Source: Burkholderia diffusa | GTDB lineage: Bacteria > Pseudomonadota > Gammaproteobacteria > Burkholderiales > Burkholderiaceae | Direction: 5' to 3' | Assembly (NCBI RefSeq): GCF_902499115.1 | Contig: NZ_CABVPN010000005.1 | Coordinates: 186,001 to 250,000, forward strand | Length of the DNA stretch: 64,000 bases | Shown here: one piece after another, positions 1-7,692 of the stretch | How positions within the stretch are numbered: position 1 is the first letter of the stretch | How the letters are laid out: every line of letters begins with the position of its first letter | Program-made: the position numbers and the translations under genes | The notes under the pieces: model-generated | Seen by the model: the letters and a program-made list of their open reading frames with translations, nothing else | The model's database searches: none | Told to the model about the DNA's origin: nothing

Positions 1-199
1 CGGCGACGAACTTCATCGCGCTCAGGAAACAAGCCGAGTAACCTGCGGCAAACAGCTGCTCCGGGTTGGTACCTTCCGCGCCCGTACCGCCGAGCTCGCG
101 CGGCGCGGCCAGCTTCACTTCCAGCTTGTTGTCGGCGGATACCGCGCGGCCGTCGCGGCCGCCCGTGCTGGTGGCGCTGGTCTTGTACAGAATGTTCAT
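1..199 (-). CDS. ohr: Organic hydroperoxide resistance protein Ohr (N-terminal part, cut by window edge)
   Basis: The first 66 residues of an OsmC/Ohr-family thiol peroxidase are visible, beginning MNILYKTSATSTGGRDGRAV and reaching the first redox cysteine in GYSACFLSA; the rest lies beyond base 1. Ohr is a cytoplasmic enzyme that reduces organic and lipid hydroperoxides using a cysteine pair recycled by lipoylated proteins. The ATG at 199 has a GGAGCT ribosome site about 6 bases upstream. The gene follows ohrR on the same strand, with a terminator and a candidate OhrR operator between them, so it is probably transcribed from its own peroxide-inducible promoter. Confidence 0.93.
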   Translation of the reverse strand, partial: MNILYKTSATSTGGRDGRAVSADNKLEVKLAAPRELGGTGAEGTNPEQLFAAGYSACFLSAMKFVA

Positions 200-281
200 G
201 GTGCAGCTCCTGTCGGAAGAATGGTAGGAAGCGGTCCGGTCGGACGGGGTGTCGCCGGCCACGAAAGAAATATAGAACACA

Positions 282-299
282 AATGATTAGTGTGCAAAT
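282..299. promoter_or_regulatory. Candidate OhrR operator in front of ohr
   Basis: AATGATTAGTGTGCAAAT lies about 85 bases upstream of the ohr start. It matches the site upstream of ohrR (833-850, AATGATTTGCATGCAAAT) at 15 of 18 positions. The two copies sit in front of the peroxide-defence gene and its MarR-type regulator and nowhere else that I noticed, which is the usual layout for OhrR control. Binding itself is inferred. Confidence 0.6.
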
Positions 300-310
300 G
301 AAATTTGAAG

Positions 311-335
311 AAAAAGCCCGGCAGTGCCGGGCCTG
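311..335 (-). terminator. Rho-independent terminator of ohrR
   Basis: On the minus strand the arms GCCCGGC and GCCGGGC enclose a three-base loop and are followed by a run of T. It lies just past the ohrR stop codon and separates ohrR from ohr transcription. Confidence 0.8.
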
Positions 336-353
336 TTTGAGATCGACGTGCCG

Positions 354-806
354 TCAGCCTTCGTTGGCGGCCGACAGCGCGTTGCGCAATTGCTGGAGAT
401 CCGCGCGCAGCCTGACCAGGAACTCGGGCGTTTGCTGCATCGCGCAAAAGAGATCGGCTGGCACCGAGCGCGCCTTGAGCTTCAGCGCTCGGCCTTCCGT
501 CGTCACGCGCACGTTCACGACGCGCTCGTCGGTCGCACTGCGCACGCGTTCGACGTAGCCGAGCGCCTCGAGCCGCTTCAGCAGCGGCGTGACGGTGGCC
601 GGGTCGAGGTCGAGGCGGGCGGCGATATCCTTCACCGCGATATCGTCACGTTCCCACAGCACGAGCATCGCCAGATATTGGGGATAGGTCAGCGACAGCT
701 TGTCGAGCAGCGGCTTGTACGCCTTCGTCATCGCATGCGAAGTCGAATAGAGCGCGAAGCACAGTTGCTCGTCGAGCGTCTGGGGCAGCGGGGGCAGGCG
801 GTCCAT
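354..806 (-). CDS. ohrR: MarR-family organic peroxide sensor-repressor OhrR
   Basis: This 150-residue protein has the MarR winged-helix layout: an N-terminal dimerisation helix, a recognition helix near DLDPATVTPLLKRLEALGYVER (residues about 67-88) and a wing with DERVVNVRVT. The near-N-terminal cysteine in LCFALYSTS (residue 16) sits where OhrR proteins carry the peroxide-reactive Cys; a second Cys (CAMQQ, about residue 124) could form the disulfide of two-Cys OhrR types. In the family, oxidation releases the repressor from the ohr promoter. Its location upstream of ohr and the shared 18-base site in front of both genes support this role and autoregulation. Confidence 0.93.
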   Translation of the reverse strand: MDRLPPLPQTLDEQLCFALYSTSHAMTKAYKPLLDKLSLTYPQYLAMLVLWERDDIAVKDIAARLDLDPATVTPLLKRLEALGYVERVRSATDERVVNVRVTTEGRALKLKARSVPADLFCAMQQTPEFLVRLRADLQQLRNALSAANEG

Positions 807-832
807 GATTCGGGTGGCGCGGCGGACGCGCT

Positions 833-850
833 AATGATTTGCATGCAAAT
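833..850. promoter_or_regulatory. Candidate OhrR operator in front of ohrR
   Basis: The perfect 14-base palindrome ATTTGCATGCAAAT (837-850) is embedded in AATGATTTGCATGCAAAT, about 30-45 bases upstream of the ohrR start. The same 18-base word, with three changes, recurs upstream of ohr at 282-299. Confidence 0.65.
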
Positions 851-946
851 TATTTTGCGCGCAACAGATTCGATTGAACAGGGGGCAGCGTGAAGGTTGG
901 GGCGGCCGGCGGCGTGCGCCGGCCGAGTCTGCGTCAATGGCCCGGC

Positions 947-1756
947 TCAACGGCCCGAGGCGGGCGTTGCGGCTCCTGGTTCCTGCACGCCGAAGCAGCC
1001 GCGATAGGTCGCATAGAACGAGCAGTACATCATCGTCACGATGATGATCGTCACCGGCATCATGATCGTCAGCACGTAGGCGCCGGCGCCGAGCGCCTGC
1101 AGCAGCAGCGACAGGCCGAACGACGTGCCGAGCGCAACGGCGAACCACAGCAGCCCGTACACCACGAATGCGCCGCGATTGAGCCAGCAACTGACGATGC
1201 TGAAGAACAGCGCCTTGGCGGGCGGGATGTCGTGCCACGCGGTCAGCACCGGCGCGAACCAGAACAACATCGCGACCGGCGCGTAGAGCAGCGTCGCCAG
1301 CAGCAGCGCGCCGAGCGTGCCTTGCGCGGCAAGCGCTTCCGGCGTCGGACTCGTTTCGCTCGTCGCGCCCAGCATCATGGTGAGCAGCCCGCCACCGTCC
1401 ACGATGGACGATGCGGCGAACACCAGCACCATCAGCGCGACGTAGACCACGCCGAGCACGAGCAGCCGCTGCGTCGTCACGGAGCCGTACGAGCGAAAGC
1501 CGTCGATGAGGATCGTCGGCATCACCGGCTTGCCGGCCACCGTGTCGCGGCACGCGGCCATGAAGCCGACGGCGATGCCGGGGATGAACAGCAGCGGCAG
1601 CGCCGCGCCGATGACGGGCACCATCGACACCAGCGTGATCGCCAGCAGGTACGTGAAAAACAGCGTGATGAACGCGAGCGGGTTCCGGCGGAACAGCCAG
1701 ATACCTTGACGGAACCAGACATAGCCCGCTTTCGCGGGCACTTCGATCAGTTGCAT
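947..1756 (-). CDS. BPSS1780-family multi-pass membrane protein
   Basis: A 269-residue inner-membrane protein of unknown function with about six hydrophobic spans (for example LAFITLFFTYLLAITLVSMV, LLVLGVVYVALMVLVFAASS, VLTIMMPVTIIIVTMMYCSF). The opening MQLIEVPAKAGYVWFRQGIWLFRRNP is characteristic of the Burkholderia/Betaproteobacteria family known as BPSS1780. Its start overlaps the last 10 bases of thrB on the same strand, so the two are probably translated from one message. No catalytic motif can be seen; a link to homoserine or threonine metabolism would be only a guess from position. Confidence 0.85.
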   Translation of the reverse strand: MQLIEVPAKAGYVWFRQGIWLFRRNPLAFITLFFTYLLAITLVSMVPVIGAALPLLFIPGIAVGFMAACRDTVAGKPVMPTILIDGFRSYGSVTTQRLLVLGVVYVALMVLVFAASSIVDGGGLLTMMLGATSETSPTPEALAAQGTLGALLLATLLYAPVAMLFWFAPVLTAWHDIPPAKALFFSIVSCWLNRGAFVVYGLLWFAVALGTSFGLSLLLQALGAGAYVLTIMMPVTIIIVTMMYCSFYATYRGCFGVQEPGAATPASGR

Positions 1757-2745
1757 GCGGTATGGGTCTCGGGAAGCGCGGGCGTGTGGGCGATACGCTC
1801 ACGCAGGATGCGTTCGAAATGACCGGGGTCGTGCGGTTTGAGCATTTCGGCCGCGCGCGGCAGGTAGAAGTCGTACAGGCGCGACACCCAGAAGCGGTAC
1901 GCGCCCGCGCGCAGCATGTTGCTCCAGTGGCGGCGCTCCTCGGCCGTGAACGGCCGGACCGTCTGGTACGCGCGCAGCAGCGCGTCCGCGCGCGCGACGT
2001 CGAGCACGCCCGTCGCGAGGTCGACGCACCAGTCGTTGACGGTCACCGCGACGTCGAACAGCCATTTGTCGCAGCCCGCGAAATAGAAATCGAAGAAGCC
2101 GCCGAGCCGGATGTCGTGACCGGTGCCGGGCGCCGCGTGCGCGAACAGCACGTTGTCGCGGAACAGGTCGCAGTGGCACGGGCCGCTCGGCAGCGCCGCG
2201 TAGTCGTCCGACGAGAAGAACGCGGTCTGGTGCGCGAGTTCGTCCTCGAGCAGCGTGCGCTGCGCGTCGGAAATGAACGGCACGATCGCCGGCACGTTCT
2301 CCTGCCACCACGGCAGGCTGCGCAGGTTCGGCTGGTGGCGCGCATAGTCGCGCCCCGCGAGATGCAGGCGCGCGAGCATCTGCCCGACCTCGATGCAGTG
2401 TTCGACCCCCGGTGCGAGTTCGGCGGCGCCGTCGAGCTTCGTGACGATCGCCGCCGGCTTGCCGTGCAGTTCGCCGAACAGCGCCCCGTCGTCGCGCGGG
2501 ACCGGATCCGGCACCGGCACGCCGTGGCTGGCCAGATGGCGCATCAGGTCCAGGTAGAACGGCAGCTGTTCCGCCGTCAGCTTTTCGAAGATCGTCAGGA
2601 CGTATTCGCCGCGCGTCGTCGTCAGGAAGAAGTTGCTGTTTTCGATGCCGGACGGAATGCCGCGGAACGCCAGCACGTCGCCCAGTTCGTAGTGGCGCAT
2701 CCATTGCGCGAGATCGGAGTCGGAAACAGCGGTGAAAACGGCCAT
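1747..2745 (-). CDS. thrB: Homoserine kinase, aminoglycoside-phosphotransferase-like type
   Basis: This 332-residue enzyme phosphorylates homoserine with ATP in threonine biosynthesis. The fold is the choline-kinase/APH type used by Betaproteobacteria and Pseudomonas rather than the GHMP-type E. coli ThrB. Visible landmarks are the opening MAVFTAVSDSDLAQWMRHYE, SGIENSNFFL, the catalytic loop CHCDLFRDNVLF (H-D-L...N, residues about 191-202) and the metal-binding FFDFYFAGCDKWLFDVA segment. The distal gene for the membrane protein overlaps it by 10 bases, and the DUF2782 gene lies upstream on the same strand, an arrangement also common in pseudomonads near polA. Confidence 0.95.
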   Translation of the reverse strand: MAVFTAVSDSDLAQWMRHYELGDVLAFRGIPSGIENSNFFLTTTRGEYVLTIFEKLTAEQLPFYLDLMRHLASHGVPVPDPVPRDDGALFGELHGKPAAIVTKLDGAAELAPGVEHCIEVGQMLARLHLAGRDYARHQPNLRSLPWWQENVPAIVPFISDAQRTLLEDELAHQTAFFSSDDYAALPSGPCHCDLFRDNVLFAHAAPGTGHDIRLGGFFDFYFAGCDKWLFDVAVTVNDWCVDLATGVLDVARADALLRAYQTVRPFTAEERRHWSNMLRAGAYRFWVSRLYDFYLPRAAEMLKPHDPGHFERILRERIAHTPALPETHTACN

Positions 2746-2852
2746 GCGAGATGCGTCTGGTCAGTTGTCGGCACGCGCGCGGCGTGCGGCGCGACAGGAG
2801 GTGAAGGGAAAGCCGGTGCGCCGCGTCGGGATCGACGCGGCGCGGCAGGAAA

Positions 2853-3251
2853 TCAGTAGCGGAGGTTGACCGACGGCAGGCGCGTGATCGGGACGCCCGC
2901 GTCATGCGGCTTCGGCGAGGTGTCGAGCGTCGAGCTCATCTGGTAGCGCGTGCCGAAGTTCGACTTCACGTCGATCTCGACCGGCTTGCCGCGATCGCGA
3001 TACTCGGTGACCTCGGTGCCGTTCTTGCTCTTTTCATGGAAGCTCGGCGTGCGACGAATGTCGGCGAAGTCGACTTTCGACGTGACTTCGGCGCCGGGTC
3101 GGTTGATCTTGCGGAGATCGGGCAGGCCGGCGGCTTCGTTGGCCTCGGCCCGGGCCTGCGTGTCGGCGTCGGGCGTGCCGCCGGCGGCGTAGGCGGCGGC
3201 AAACGTGCCAGCGAGCACGGCGGCAGCGGCGACGAGAATGAGCGGCTTCAT
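2853..3251 (-). CDS. DUF2782-like small exported protein
   Basis: A 132-residue protein with a cleavable signal peptide (MKPLILVAAAAVLAGTFAAA, probable cleavage after AYA). The mature part contains EVTEYRDRGKPVEIDVKSNF followed by GTRYQMSS, resembling the short DUF2782 domain of proteins encoded beside thrB and polA in Pseudomonas. The role is unknown; location is expected to be periplasmic. It is on the same strand as thrB, about 107 bases upstream. The domain assignment is from motif memory and neighbourhood, not a profile search. Confidence 0.75.
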   Translation of the reverse strand: MKPLILVAAAAVLAGTFAAAYAAGGTPDADTQARAEANEAAGLPDLRKINRPGAEVTSKVDFADIRRTPSFHEKSKNGTEVTEYRDRGKPVEIDVKSNFGTRYQMSSTLDTSPKPHDAGVPITRLPSVNLRY

Positions 3252-3385
3252 GATGAGTCTCCAGTGAACCTTTGGATTTTAGCAAATACTGCGCGCGGCC
3301 CGGCCCTCGCGTGCAAGCGGCGTGCGAGCGGGCGGCCATGAGCGTGACCGGGTTCCGTGGTAATGTCGTCCGATCAGACGAGGTG

Positions 3386-4918
3386 ATGAAAATGAAGAAC
3401 GATTTGAGCCGCCGGCATCGGGTGCTGACGCCTGAGAGCCCGCCCGTCGAAGCATTCGACGATTCCGTCGCCGCCGTCGCGCGGCTGTCGGCCATCTACG
3501 ACACCAATACCGGCTTCCTGCGCGACGCGTTCGCGCGTTATCGCCGCCATGAATCGATCACCGAGCACGTGCGCGCGTGCTACCCGTTCGTGCGGATTCG
3601 CACCGACGTCAACACGCACGTCGATTCGCGCCGTTCGTACGGGTTCGTCGCGGGCCCCGGCGTGTTCGAGACGACCGTCACGCGTCCCGACCTGTTCGCG
3701 AACTACTATCGCGAGCAGCTGCGCCTGCTGTCGAAGAACCACCATGTGAAGATCGAGATCGGCGTGTCGTCGCAGCCGATTCCGGTTCACTTCGCGTTTC
3801 CCGAAGGCATTCACCTCGAAGGCGAGCTCGACCGCGACCGGCTGCTCGCGATGCGCGACATCTTCGACACGCCCGACCTGTCGTACCTCGACGACCGTAT
3901 CGTCAACGGCACGTTCGAGCCGGCACCCGGCGAGCCGCATCCGCTCGCGCTGTTTACCGCAGCGCGCGTCGACTTCTCGCTGCACCGGCTGCGTCACTAC
4001 ACGGCGACATCGCCCACGCACTTCCAGAATTACGTGCTCTACACGAACTACCAGTTCTATATCGACGAATTCGTGAAGCTCGGCCGCACGCTGATGACGG
4101 AAAGCACCGATCCCGACGTGCGCGCGTACCGCAGCCAGTACAGTTCGTTCGTCGAGCCGGGCGACGTCATCACGTACAACGCGAACCTCGGCAGCGAGCC
4201 GGCCGAGGGCGCCGCGCCGCCGCGGCTGCCGCAGATGCCCGCGTATCACCTGAAGCGCGCGGATGGCAGCGGGATCACGATGGTCAACATCGGTGTCGGT
4301 CCGTCGAACGCGAAGACGATCACCGATCACATCGCGGTGCTGCGTCCGCATGCCTGGGTGATGCTCGGTCACTGCGCGGGCCTGCGCAACACGCAGCGCC
4401 TCGGCGACTACGTGCTCGCGCACGGTTACGTGCGCGAGGATCACGTGCTGGATGCGGACCTGCCGCTGTGGGTGCCGATCCCTGCGCTCGCCGAAGTACA
4501 GCTCGCGCTCGAACGCGGCGTGGCCGAGGTCACCCGTCTCGAAGGCGCCGAACTGAAGCGCGTGATGCGCACGGGCACGGTCGCGAGCGTCGACAACCGC
4601 AACTGGGAACTGCGCGATCACCGCGAGCCCGTGCAGCGGCTGTCGCAGAGCCGCGCGATCGCGCTCGACATGGAAAGTGCGACGATCGCCGCCAACGGTT
4701 TCCGTTTCCGCGTGCCGTACGGCACGCTGCTGTGCGTCTCGGACAAGCCGCTGCATGGCGAGCTGAAGCTGCCGGGCATGGCCGACACGTTCTATCGCGG
4801 CCAGGTCGACCAGCATCTGCAGATCGGCGTGAAGGCGATGGAGATTCTGCGCACGAACGGGCTCGACAAGCTCCATAGCCGCAAGCTTCGGAGCTTCGCG
4901 GAAGTGGCGTTTCAGTAA
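3386..4918 (+). CDS. amn: AMP nucleosidase
   Basis: A 510-residue enzyme that hydrolyses AMP to adenine and ribose 5-phosphate in purine salvage. The N-terminal domain (RIRTDVNTHVDSRRSYGFVAGPG) and the C-terminal phosphorylase-like domain are both present; MVNIGVGPSNAKTITDHIAV, LRPHAWVMLGHCAGLRNTQ and the ribose-binding ALDMESATIAANGFRFRVPYG are diagnostic. It is a little longer than E. coli Amn (484). The start is uncertain between ATG 3386 and ATG 3392: the latter has a better-spaced GAGG at 3380-3383. It stands alone and is followed by a strong hairpin. Confidence 0.95.
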   Translation: MKMKNDLSRRHRVLTPESPPVEAFDDSVAAVARLSAIYDTNTGFLRDAFARYRRHESITEHVRACYPFVRIRTDVNTHVDSRRSYGFVAGPGVFETTVTRPDLFANYYREQLRLLSKNHHVKIEIGVSSQPIPVHFAFPEGIHLEGELDRDRLLAMRDIFDTPDLSYLDDRIVNGTFEPAPGEPHPLALFTAARVDFSLHRLRHYTATSPTHFQNYVLYTNYQFYIDEFVKLGRTLMTESTDPDVRAYRSQYSSFVEPGDVITYNANLGSEPAEGAAPPRLPQMPAYHLKRADGSGITMVNIGVGPSNAKTITDHIAVLRPHAWVMLGHCAGLRNTQRLGDYVLAHGYVREDHVLDADLPLWVPIPALAEVQLALERGVAEVTRLEGAELKRVMRTGTVASVDNRNWELRDHREPVQRLSQSRAIALDMESATIAANGFRFRVPYGTLLCVSDKPLHGELKLPGMADTFYRGQVDQHLQIGVKAMEILRTNGLDKLHSRKLRSFAEVAFQ

Positions 4919-4934
4919 CAAGCCATTGCGGTAG

Positions 4935-4963
4935 AAGGCTCCCCGGATGATCCGGGGAGCCTT
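4935..4963 (+). terminator. Hairpin terminator after amn
   Basis: AAGGCTCCCCGG and CCGGGGAGCCTT form a perfect 12-base stem closed by a five-base loop. There is no long T tract after it, so termination efficiency is uncertain, but it lies 17 bases past the amn stop. Confidence 0.6.
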
Positions 4964-5124
4964 CGCGTCCAACATGGGCGTCGGTGTCTAACTTGGACGC
5001 GTCAATGGAACGGGTTGAACGCGTTCTACTTCACGTGCTTTCGGTCGTGTGGCCGGCCAGTGATTGCGCTGGCCCCCCGCTGCGGTTTCAGATCGGTCAG
5101 CGCTTTCGCCCACAGGTCGTGGAA

Positions 5125-5463
5125 GTGCGTGCCGATCTGAACGCACGCACCAACATCCGAATCATCAACGGGTCGGACGGAGCACCGGCCTTTGTGGTGA
5201 TCCCCTACGCGGACTACATGGCGCAGCACGAAGAGGAGCGCGACCTGACCCCGCACGAAGTGATCAGCGCCACAGTAGACGGGGCGACGCCCCTGCGCGC
5301 ATGGCGCGAACATCTGAAACTGACGCAGGCCGATATCGCGGCCCGACCCGGCATCAGCCAGTCCGCTTACGCGCAGCAGGAGCGAAGCGAGAAACTGCGC
5401 AAGTCGACGCGCGAGAAGATCGCCGCTGCGCTTGGCATCACGGCCGCGCAGCTCGATTTCTGA
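5125..5463 (+). CDS. XRE-family HTH protein, solitary antitoxin relative, possibly decaying
   Basis: The C-terminal part is a Cro/C1-type HTH (RAWREHLKLTQADIAARPGISQSAYAQQE, about residues 58-87) preceded by an antitoxin-like N-terminal segment (NIRIINGSDGAPAFVVIPYADYM). Relatives I recall begin at the MNA.TNI position; here that codon (5137) is CTG, so translation must use an alternative start. I chose GTG 5125, which has AGG at 5114-5116; GTG 5119 is also possible. The usual hydrophobic residue of helix 2 (ARLGIS) is proline here (ARPGIS). No toxin gene is adjacent. It may be a domesticated regulator or a pseudogene in progress. Confidence 0.6.
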   Translation: MRADLNARTNIRIINGSDGAPAFVVIPYADYMAQHEEERDLTPHEVISATVDGATPLRAWREHLKLTQADIAARPGISQSAYAQQERSEKLRKSTREKIAAALGITAAQLDF

Positions 5464-5484
5464 CGCGCGGTCAGCCGCGAAAGA

Positions 5485-5519
5485 AAGCCGCCAGACACTA
5501 CGGTGCTGGCGGCTTTTTT
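5485..5519 (+). terminator. Strong Rho-independent terminator after the HTH gene
   Basis: AAGCCGCCAG and CTGGCGGCTT enclose an 11-base loop, followed by TTTTTT. The A-rich left side means it could also act for the LysR gene coming from the other direction. Confidence 0.85.
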
Positions 5520-5607
5520 AGGGTTCTTCGTGGAATTTCGTGAACCGATGACGATGCGTATGCCTCTGGCCGCGAAAATCCCAACCGTGTCGCCGCGATG
5601 ACCGTGG

Positions 5608-6459
5608 TCATCCTTTGTGTGCGAATGCCAGCACGATCGCGTTGCCCAGTTCGTCGACAACCCTGGTCGACGCGCCCGGCGCCGCGAACATCGTGAACTC
5701 GACATCGGGCAGGGCCGGCAGGCCGGCATCCGGCGGGATCGCACGCAAGCCGTGCGCAAGTTGTGTGTGCACGATCGGTGTCACCGCAAAGCCCGCGTGC
5801 GCGGCGGCGCACAGGCCGGCGCCGCTCGGGCACACGAGCACGATCCGGTAATCCACGCCCGCGCGGGCCAGTGCTGCCAGCGAGGCCTCACGATACGGGC
5901 AGGGTTCCGGCAGCAGCGCAATCGGCACCGGTACGCCAGGCGTGAGCGACATCCAATCCGCACCGGCCCACACAAGCGGCTCGCGCCAGAGCACGCGTCC
6001 GGTGGGCCCGTCATGGCAGCGTCCACCCATCACCACATCCAGTTCACCGTGATCCAGCGCCTGGAGCAGTTCGCCCGGGATACCGACTCTGATGCTGAAT
6101 GCGATGCGCGGGTACCGCACGGCAAACGCCTGTATCACATGCATCAGCCTGACATTGGCGAGGTCTTCCGACAGCCCCACGCGGATCGTGCCTGCACTCG
6201 GTTCGCGCAGCAGTTGCGCGCGCGCGTCCTGATTAAGCGCGAGGATGGCGCGCGCGTAACCCAGCAGCAGTTCGCCGTCCACCGTGAGCGTGACCGAGCG
6301 CGTGGTGCGCACGAGCAGGTCACGGCCGGTCTGTTTTTCCAGGCGCCGCAGATGCGCGCTGACCGCGGACTGCGTCAGATTCAGACGGGCCGCGGCATGC
6401 GTGAACCCGCCTTCCTGGACGACGGCCACGAAAGAGCGCAGCAAAACGGTATCGAACAT
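5608..6459 (-). CDS. LysR-family transcriptional regulator
   Basis: A 283-residue LysR protein with the winged HTH at residues 1-60 (FVAVVQEGGFTHAAARLNLTQSAVSAHLRRLE) and an effector domain starting GTIRVGLSEDLANVRL. It is divergent from the azoreductase gene with 113 bases between the starts, which is the standard arrangement for a LysR regulator and its target. The effector is not evident; a quinone, azo compound or electrophile would suit the neighbour. Confidence 0.92.
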   Translation of the reverse strand: MFDTVLLRSFVAVVQEGGFTHAAARLNLTQSAVSAHLRRLEKQTGRDLLVRTTRSVTLTVDGELLLGYARAILALNQDARAQLLREPSAGTIRVGLSEDLANVRLMHVIQAFAVRYPRIAFSIRVGIPGELLQALDHGELDVVMGGRCHDGPTGRVLWREPLVWAGADWMSLTPGVPVPIALLPEPCPYREASLAALARAGVDYRIVLVCPSGAGLCAAAHAGFAVTPIVHTQLAHGLRAIPPDAGLPALPDVEFTMFAAPGASTRVVDELGNAIVLAFAHKG

Positions 6460-6504
6460 GACATGCCCCGAAATACAGTGCGAATGCTACTGAGTACCGC
6501 GATG

Positions 6505-6534
6505 ATACTTCGTTTATATTTTGAATCGAACTAT
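6505..6534. promoter_or_regulatory. Candidate LysR box between the LysR gene and azoR
   Basis: ATACTTCG (6505-6512) and CGAACTAT (6527-6534) form an inverted repeat with one mismatch, separated by 14 bases. A TATATT hexamer at 6516-6521 lies between the arms. Position and dyad fit a LysR-bound control region, but the match is modest. Confidence 0.35.
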
Positions 6535-6572
6535 GTTCTGATGAGGGCCGTCAACCCGTCAGGAGTCGTTTC

Positions 6573-7247
6573 ATGTCGACCTTGCTGCATATCGAATCCT
6601 CCCCGCGCAAGTCGCGGTCCGCATCACTCGACGTTGCGCGCGCGTATCTGGAAGCCTGGCGCAACGCGCATCCGGAGCATCGGGTCGACGTGCTCGACCT
6701 GTGGGCGACGCTATTGCCGGAGCTCGACGGCGATGCGCTCGATGCCAAATACGCGGACTTGAGCGGTACACCGCTCAGCGAAGGCCAGCAGCAAGCGTGG
6801 GCAGGTTTCCGGCAGCTGGCGCAGCGGATGCACGACGCGGATACGCTGCTGTTCTCCGTGCCGCTGTGGAATTTTTCCATCCCATACAAGCTCAAGCATT
6901 TCATCGACGCCGTGTCCCACCGCGACGTCCTCTTCTCATTCGACGAGCGCGGGTTAGCGGGATTGCTGAACGGCAAGAAAGCAGTCGTGATCTATGCGAG
7001 AGGCCTCGACTATTCAAGGCAATCGAGCACGCCTGCCGAGTCGTTCGATTTTCAGCGGCCGTTTCTTGAAGCGTGGCTGCGCTTCATCGGTATCACCGAC
7101 ATCGAATCGATCATCGTCGAGAAAACGCTGTTCGGACCTGAAGTCGATCACGCGGGCAGAGAGGCTGCGCGCAAACGGGCGGTGACGCTGGTACACGCAG
7201 CTTCAGCTTCAGCATCAGCATCAGCATCGGCTTCGGTTGATGGCTGA
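6573..7247 (+). CDS. azoR: FMN-dependent NADH:quinone/azo reductase with Ala-Ser tail
   Basis: A 224-residue flavodoxin-fold reductase of the AzoR family, which transfers electrons from NADH via FMN to quinones or azo dyes in the cytoplasm. Visible motifs are the FMN phosphate loop LHIESSPRKSRSASLDVA (residues 5-22), SVPLWNFSIPYKLKHFIDAV (about 94-113) and RGLDYS. Normal AzoR proteins end after about 200-210 residues; here a run of Ala-Ser dipeptides (about residues 210-221) and VDG are added. The gene is divergent from a LysR regulator, its probable controller. Confidence 0.92.
   Translation: MSTLLHIESSPRKSRSASLDVARAYLEAWRNAHPEHRVDVLDLWATLLPELDGDALDAKYADLSGTPLSEGQQQAWAGFRQLAQRMHDADTLLFSVPLWNFSIPYKLKHFIDAVSHRDVLFSFDERGLAGLLNGKKAVVIYARGLDYSRQSSTPAESFDFQRPFLEAWLRFIGITDIESIIVEKTLFGPEVDHAGREAARKRAVTLVHAASASASASASASVDG
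7200..7235 (+). repeat. In-frame hexanucleotide tandem repeat at the 3' end of azoR
   Basis: Six copies of a 6-base unit, GCWTCR (GCTTCA twice, GCATCA twice, GCATCG, GCTTCG), encode alternating Ala-Ser. Copy-number change would lengthen or shorten the tail without a frameshift. Confidence 0.9.
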
Positions 7248-7315
7248 ACTGGCCAATGGCTGGAGACCGCCGAGCACCGGCGGGTGAATGCCGCGCAAGC
7301 CGCGGGCGTAACGAC

Positions 7316-7352
7316 AAAGGCCGCACGCGAACTTTCGTTCACGTGCGGCCTT
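7316..7352. terminator. Bidirectional terminator between azoR and the PXPV gene
   Basis: AAGGCCGCACG(CG) pairs with (CG)TGCGGCCTT around a loop containing ACTTTCGT. It lies between two convergent genes and is followed by TTGTTCTTTG on the plus strand. Confidence 0.75.
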
Positions 7353-7401
7353 GTTCTTTGTCCTGCGGTGCGCGACCCCGATCGACCCCGCACTCAGATG
7401 C

Positions 7402-7692
7402 TCAGCACTCACCCTTCTTCGCGTGTCCCGGCGGGCAATGGTAGCCGCCGTGACCGCGATGGCGCTGATGATCTTCCCACTCGCGACGCTCCCAGTAGCG
7501 GCGGCCGTCCCAGTAACGATCGCCGTGCCAGCCGATCACGACCGCAGGCCCCGGAGCGACCACGACAGGCGCGGGCGCGACGACGACCGGCGCGGGCGTG
7601 CCGATGTTGACGTCGACGTTGACGGCTTGGGCGAGGCCGGACAGCGAAAGACCGAGGCCGGCGAAGGCGAGGGCGATCAGCGAGCGTTTCAT
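7402..7692 (-). CDS. Small secreted PXPV-repeat protein
   Basis: A 96-residue protein: signal peptide MKRSLIALAFAGLGLSLSGL with cleavage near AQA, then a short Pro-Val segment (TPAPVVVAPAPVVVAPGPAV) typical of the PXPV-repeat proteins of Burkholderiales, then a basic, aromatic tail rich in His, Arg, Trp and Tyr (WHGDRYWDGRRYWERREW) ending CPPGHAKKGEC. Function is unknown; periplasmic or surface location is expected. I chose the inner ATG at 7692 because it opens the signal peptide. The two cysteines near the C terminus could form a disulfide. Confidence 0.85.
   Translation of the reverse strand: MKRSLIALAFAGLGLSLSGLAQAVNVDVNIGTPAPVVVAPAPVVVAPGPAVVIGWHGDRYWDGRRYWERREWEDHQRHRGHGGYHCPPGHAKKGEC

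Noticed and set aside
3272..3385. 38-codon N-terminal extension of AMP nucleosidase
   Set aside because: No ribosome site at the upstream start, unlike family members, and it overlaps the promoter region.
5005..5124. Toxin gene upstream of the HTH antitoxin relative
   Set aside because: No frame of either strand resembles HigB/RelE or another toxin, and the region is only about 200 bases after the amn terminator.
7200..7235. Short tandem repeat as a possible CRISPR array
   Set aside because: Six-base units without spacers, inside an open frame.
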